Source: Hyphomicrobiales bacterium (GTDB lineage: Bacteria > Pseudomonadota > Alphaproteobacteria > Rhizobiales > Rhizobiaceae). From it: a stretch of DNA of 53,033 nucleotides. Position numbers and translations under genes: made by a program. The stretch spans positions 2,145 to 55,177 of the forward strand of contig UBTA01000035.1 of assembly GCA_900468065.1 (NCBI GenBank). Direction: 5' to 3'. Of this stretch, positions 51,449-53,033 are shown one piece after another. The notes beneath the pieces are model-generated. The model did no database searches. It had not been told where the DNA came from and saw only the letters and a program-made list of their open reading frames with translations. Positions within the stretch are counted from its first letter, which is position 1. The number at the start of each line of letters is the position of its first letter.

Positions 51449-52486
51449 ATGGAAGTTCGCGTTCAAAACATACGCAAGGAATTCGGCCGCTTTCCGGCGC
51501 TGAACGACGTCTCGCTCGATATCCGTTCGGGCGAGCTGATCGCCCTTCTCGGCCCCTCCGGTTCCGGCAAGACGACGTTGCTGCGCCTGATCGCAGGCCT
51601 GGAAAGCCCAACCGAGGGCACCGTCTATTTCGGCAACGAGGATGCCTCGCGCAAAAGCGTGCAGCAGCGCAATATCGGCTTCGTCTTCCAGCATTACGCC
51701 CTGTTCCGCCACATGACTGTGCTTGACAATGTCTCGTTCGGCCTGACGATCCGCCCTTCCGGCCGCCGACCGTCCAAGGCCGACATTCGCCAGCGTGCAC
51801 TCGAGCTGCTCGACCTCGTCCAGCTCAGCGGTCTCGAAAAACGCTATCCGGCGCAGCTCTCCGGCGGCCAGCGCCAGCGTGTGGCACTTGCCCGCGCCAT
51901 GGCCGTTGAGCCGAATGTCCTGCTTCTCGACGAGCCCTTTGGCGCACTTGACGCACAGGTGCGCAAGGAACTGCGCCGCTGGCTGCGCGAGATCCATGAT
52001 CGCACCGGCCATACGACGGTCTTCGTCACCCATGACCAGGACGAGGCGCTGGAGCTCGCCGACCGTGTCGTCGTCATGAGCAAGGGGCAGATCGAGCAGA
52101 TCGGCACCCCCGACGAAATCTACGACACGCCGAATTCGCCCTTTGTCTTCGGCTTTATCGGCCAGTCGAATATCCTTCCGGTTCGCGTCGAAAACGGCCA
52201 GCTCTGGATCGCGGACCGGTCGATCGGCGTCAGCGCTCAGGGCGAGCCGGACGGCCCGGCGCAACTCTATTTCCGCCCGCACGATATCGAGCTGCTCGAT
52301 GGCAACGGCGGTTGCATCGCGGGCCTCGTCACCGTGACCCGCCGCGTTGCCGGAACGCGCCATGTCGAACTCGACATCGGCGGCGCCAACAGCAGGGTCG
52401 AGATCGAACTGCCGCCGGAAAAAGTCACCTCCGACCATTCGCGAGTCGCTTTCCGGCCGACTCGCTGGAAACTGTTCCGGGATTAA
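51449..52486 (+). CDS. cysA: Sulfate ABC transporter ATPase CysA
   Basis: The 345-residue ATPase has Walker A GPSGSGKTT, Q-loop VFQHYALFRH, signature LSGGQRQRVALARAM, Walker B VLLLDEPFGALD and switch VTHD. A C-terminal TOBE-like domain (FRPHDIELL and after) is usual in CysA. AAGGT precedes the ATG. It closes the sulfate operon. Confidence 0.95.
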   Translation: MEVRVQNIRKEFGRFPALNDVSLDIRSGELIALLGPSGSGKTTLLRLIAGLESPTEGTVYFGNEDASRKSVQQRNIGFVFQHYALFRHMTVLDNVSFGLTIRPSGRRPSKADIRQRALELLDLVQLSGLEKRYPAQLSGGQRQRVALARAMAVEPNVLLLDEPFGALDAQVRKELRRWLREIHDRTGHTTVFVTHDQDEALELADRVVVMSKGQIEQIGTPDEIYDTPNSPFVFGFIGQSNILPVRVENGQLWIADRSIGVSAQGEPDGPAQLYFRPHDIELLDGNGGCIAGLVTVTRRVAGTRHVELDIGGANSRVEIELPPEKVTSDHSRVAFRPTRWKLFRD

Positions 52487-52498
52487 AGAAAACAAATC

Positions 52499-52532
52499 TG
52501 GTGGGGCTTGCGACAGCAGCAAAGCCCCGCCA
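52499..52532 (+). terminator. Hairpin after cysA
   Basis: TGGTGGGGCTT (52499-52509) pairs with AAGCCCCGCCA (52522-52532) with one G-T pair, 12 bp after the cysA stop. There is no T run, so termination may be partial. Confidence 0.55.
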
Positions 52533-52761
52533 GAGCTGGGCAACGACAACTCTCTCGACAAGCTCTCCGGTAAATTCCGCAGGCATTTTATCGCACACGC
52601 AAGGTTCTCACATTGCAGGAACCGCGGTGCTGCCTAAAAGCATCTGTCGGCACATATGTTCTTGCTTTTTCATTCTTTTCAAAAGACAGGCTTGATCCGC
52701 GCCATCAAGCCGTCGCATCCTTGCGAAGCAATCCAGCATTTGGATCTCGCCGGGGCCAGCC

Positions 52762-53033
52762 ATGAACTATCGCCGCGAAATCGACGGCCTCAGATCCGTC
52801 GCCGTGATTCCTGTGGTGCTGTTTCATGCCGGCTTCCAGCAGTTCAGCGGCGGCTTCGTCGGCGTCGACATTTTCTTCGTCATCAGCGGATACCTGATCA
52901 CGTCGATCATCATTGCGGAACGCGACAAGGGCCATTTTTCACTGCTCAAATTCTACGAGCGCCGGGCCCGCCGCATCCTGCCCGTGCTGTTTTTCGTGCT
53001 GGCGTGCTGCCTGCCGTTTGCCTGGGCCTGGAT
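52762..53033 (+). CDS. Acyltransferase 3 family membrane protein, 3' end outside window
   Basis: The visible 90 residues start [20 protein letters not shown], with the catalytic-type His in LFHAGF, then [20 protein letters not shown] and [15 protein letters not shown]. This is the start of an OafA/YrhL-type acyltransferase, often 600 or more residues with an extra SGNH hydrolase domain; the window ends too early to know. It would modify surface polysaccharide. The ribosome site (GGGG) is modest. Confidence 0.88.
   Translation, partial: MNYRREIDGLRSVAVIPVVLFHAGFQQFSGGFVGVDIFFVISGYLITSIIIAERDKGHFSLLKFYERRARRILPVLFFVLACCLPFAWAW

Noticed and set aside
1-53033. CRISPR array, tRNA, rRNA, insertion sequence or prophage
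   Set aside because: No regularly spaced repeats, no cloverleaf-like gene with recognisable arms, no transposase or integrase and no phage structural gene were found on reading through the window.

Overview
The window looks like a chromosomal segment of an alphaproteobacterium, most probably of the Rhizobiaceae (Rhizobium/Agrobacterium/Sinorhizobium type). This rests on the GC-rich codon use and on recognisable rhizobial families: ExoD, a DctB/DctD pair, DUF1127 and DUF6429 small proteins, a GlxA-type AraC regulator and betaine-homocysteine methyltransferase. No rRNA, tRNA, IS element, prophage or CRISPR array was seen. Both window edges cut a gene: a CLC chloride channel at the left and an acyltransferase at the right.

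Layout. 1-2.7 kb: end of a CLC channel and convergent cobQ (cobyric acid synthase). 3.9-7.1 kb: a betaine/choline-type ABC importer (binding protein, permease, ATPase). 7.3-9.8 kb: a polysaccharide polymerase/ligase and a membrane acyltransferase. 10-11 kb: betaine-homocysteine methyltransferase behind a 30-bp near-perfect palindrome. 11.2-15 kb: a small hypothetical gene, a VWA protein with its ECF sigma factor, and a phosphodiester glycosidase-like protein. 15.1-26.6 kb: the most interesting part, a corrinoid one-carbon cluster. 26.7-29 kb: topoisomerase IB, a LysR regulator and a small gene. 29.1-35.6 kb: a DctB/DctD-like two-component system followed by a tripartite tricarboxylate transporter (TctCBA). 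35.8-36.8 kb: very small genes. 37.2-41.7 kb: the GlxA-like regulator, two paralogous double-receiver proteins (one with GGDEF) and small proteins. 41.9-44.5 kb: a dimethylglycine/sarcosine-type FAD oxidoreductase. 44.7-48.5 kb: an MscS channel, a DUF924 protein and a lipoprotein. 48.7-52.5 kb: a sulfate ABC importer.

How the genes may work together. A non-pyrrolysine MttB-family methyltransferase, a corrinoid protein, a methyl-THF:corrinoid methyltransferase, a methylene-THF reductase with a separate Cys-rich partner and a ferredoxin-ASKHA reductive activator form a full path. It would take a methyl group from a quaternary amine through cobalamin and THF to methylene-THF. Three poorly understood proteins travel with them: DUF1638, a 'virulence factor' domain protein and an Ala-rich helical protein. 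An 8-Cys iron-sulfur protein lies downstream of mttB. The betaine-type importer, Bmt, the GlxA-type regulator, the dimethylglycine-type oxidoreductase and cobQ in the same 45 kb suggest that the substrate is glycine betaine or a related betaine. I infer an aerobic corrinoid-dependent betaine demethylation pathway running beside the methionine-forming Bmt reaction. Several of its enzymes also carry arginine-rich low-complexity tails, which could mark a shared assembly.
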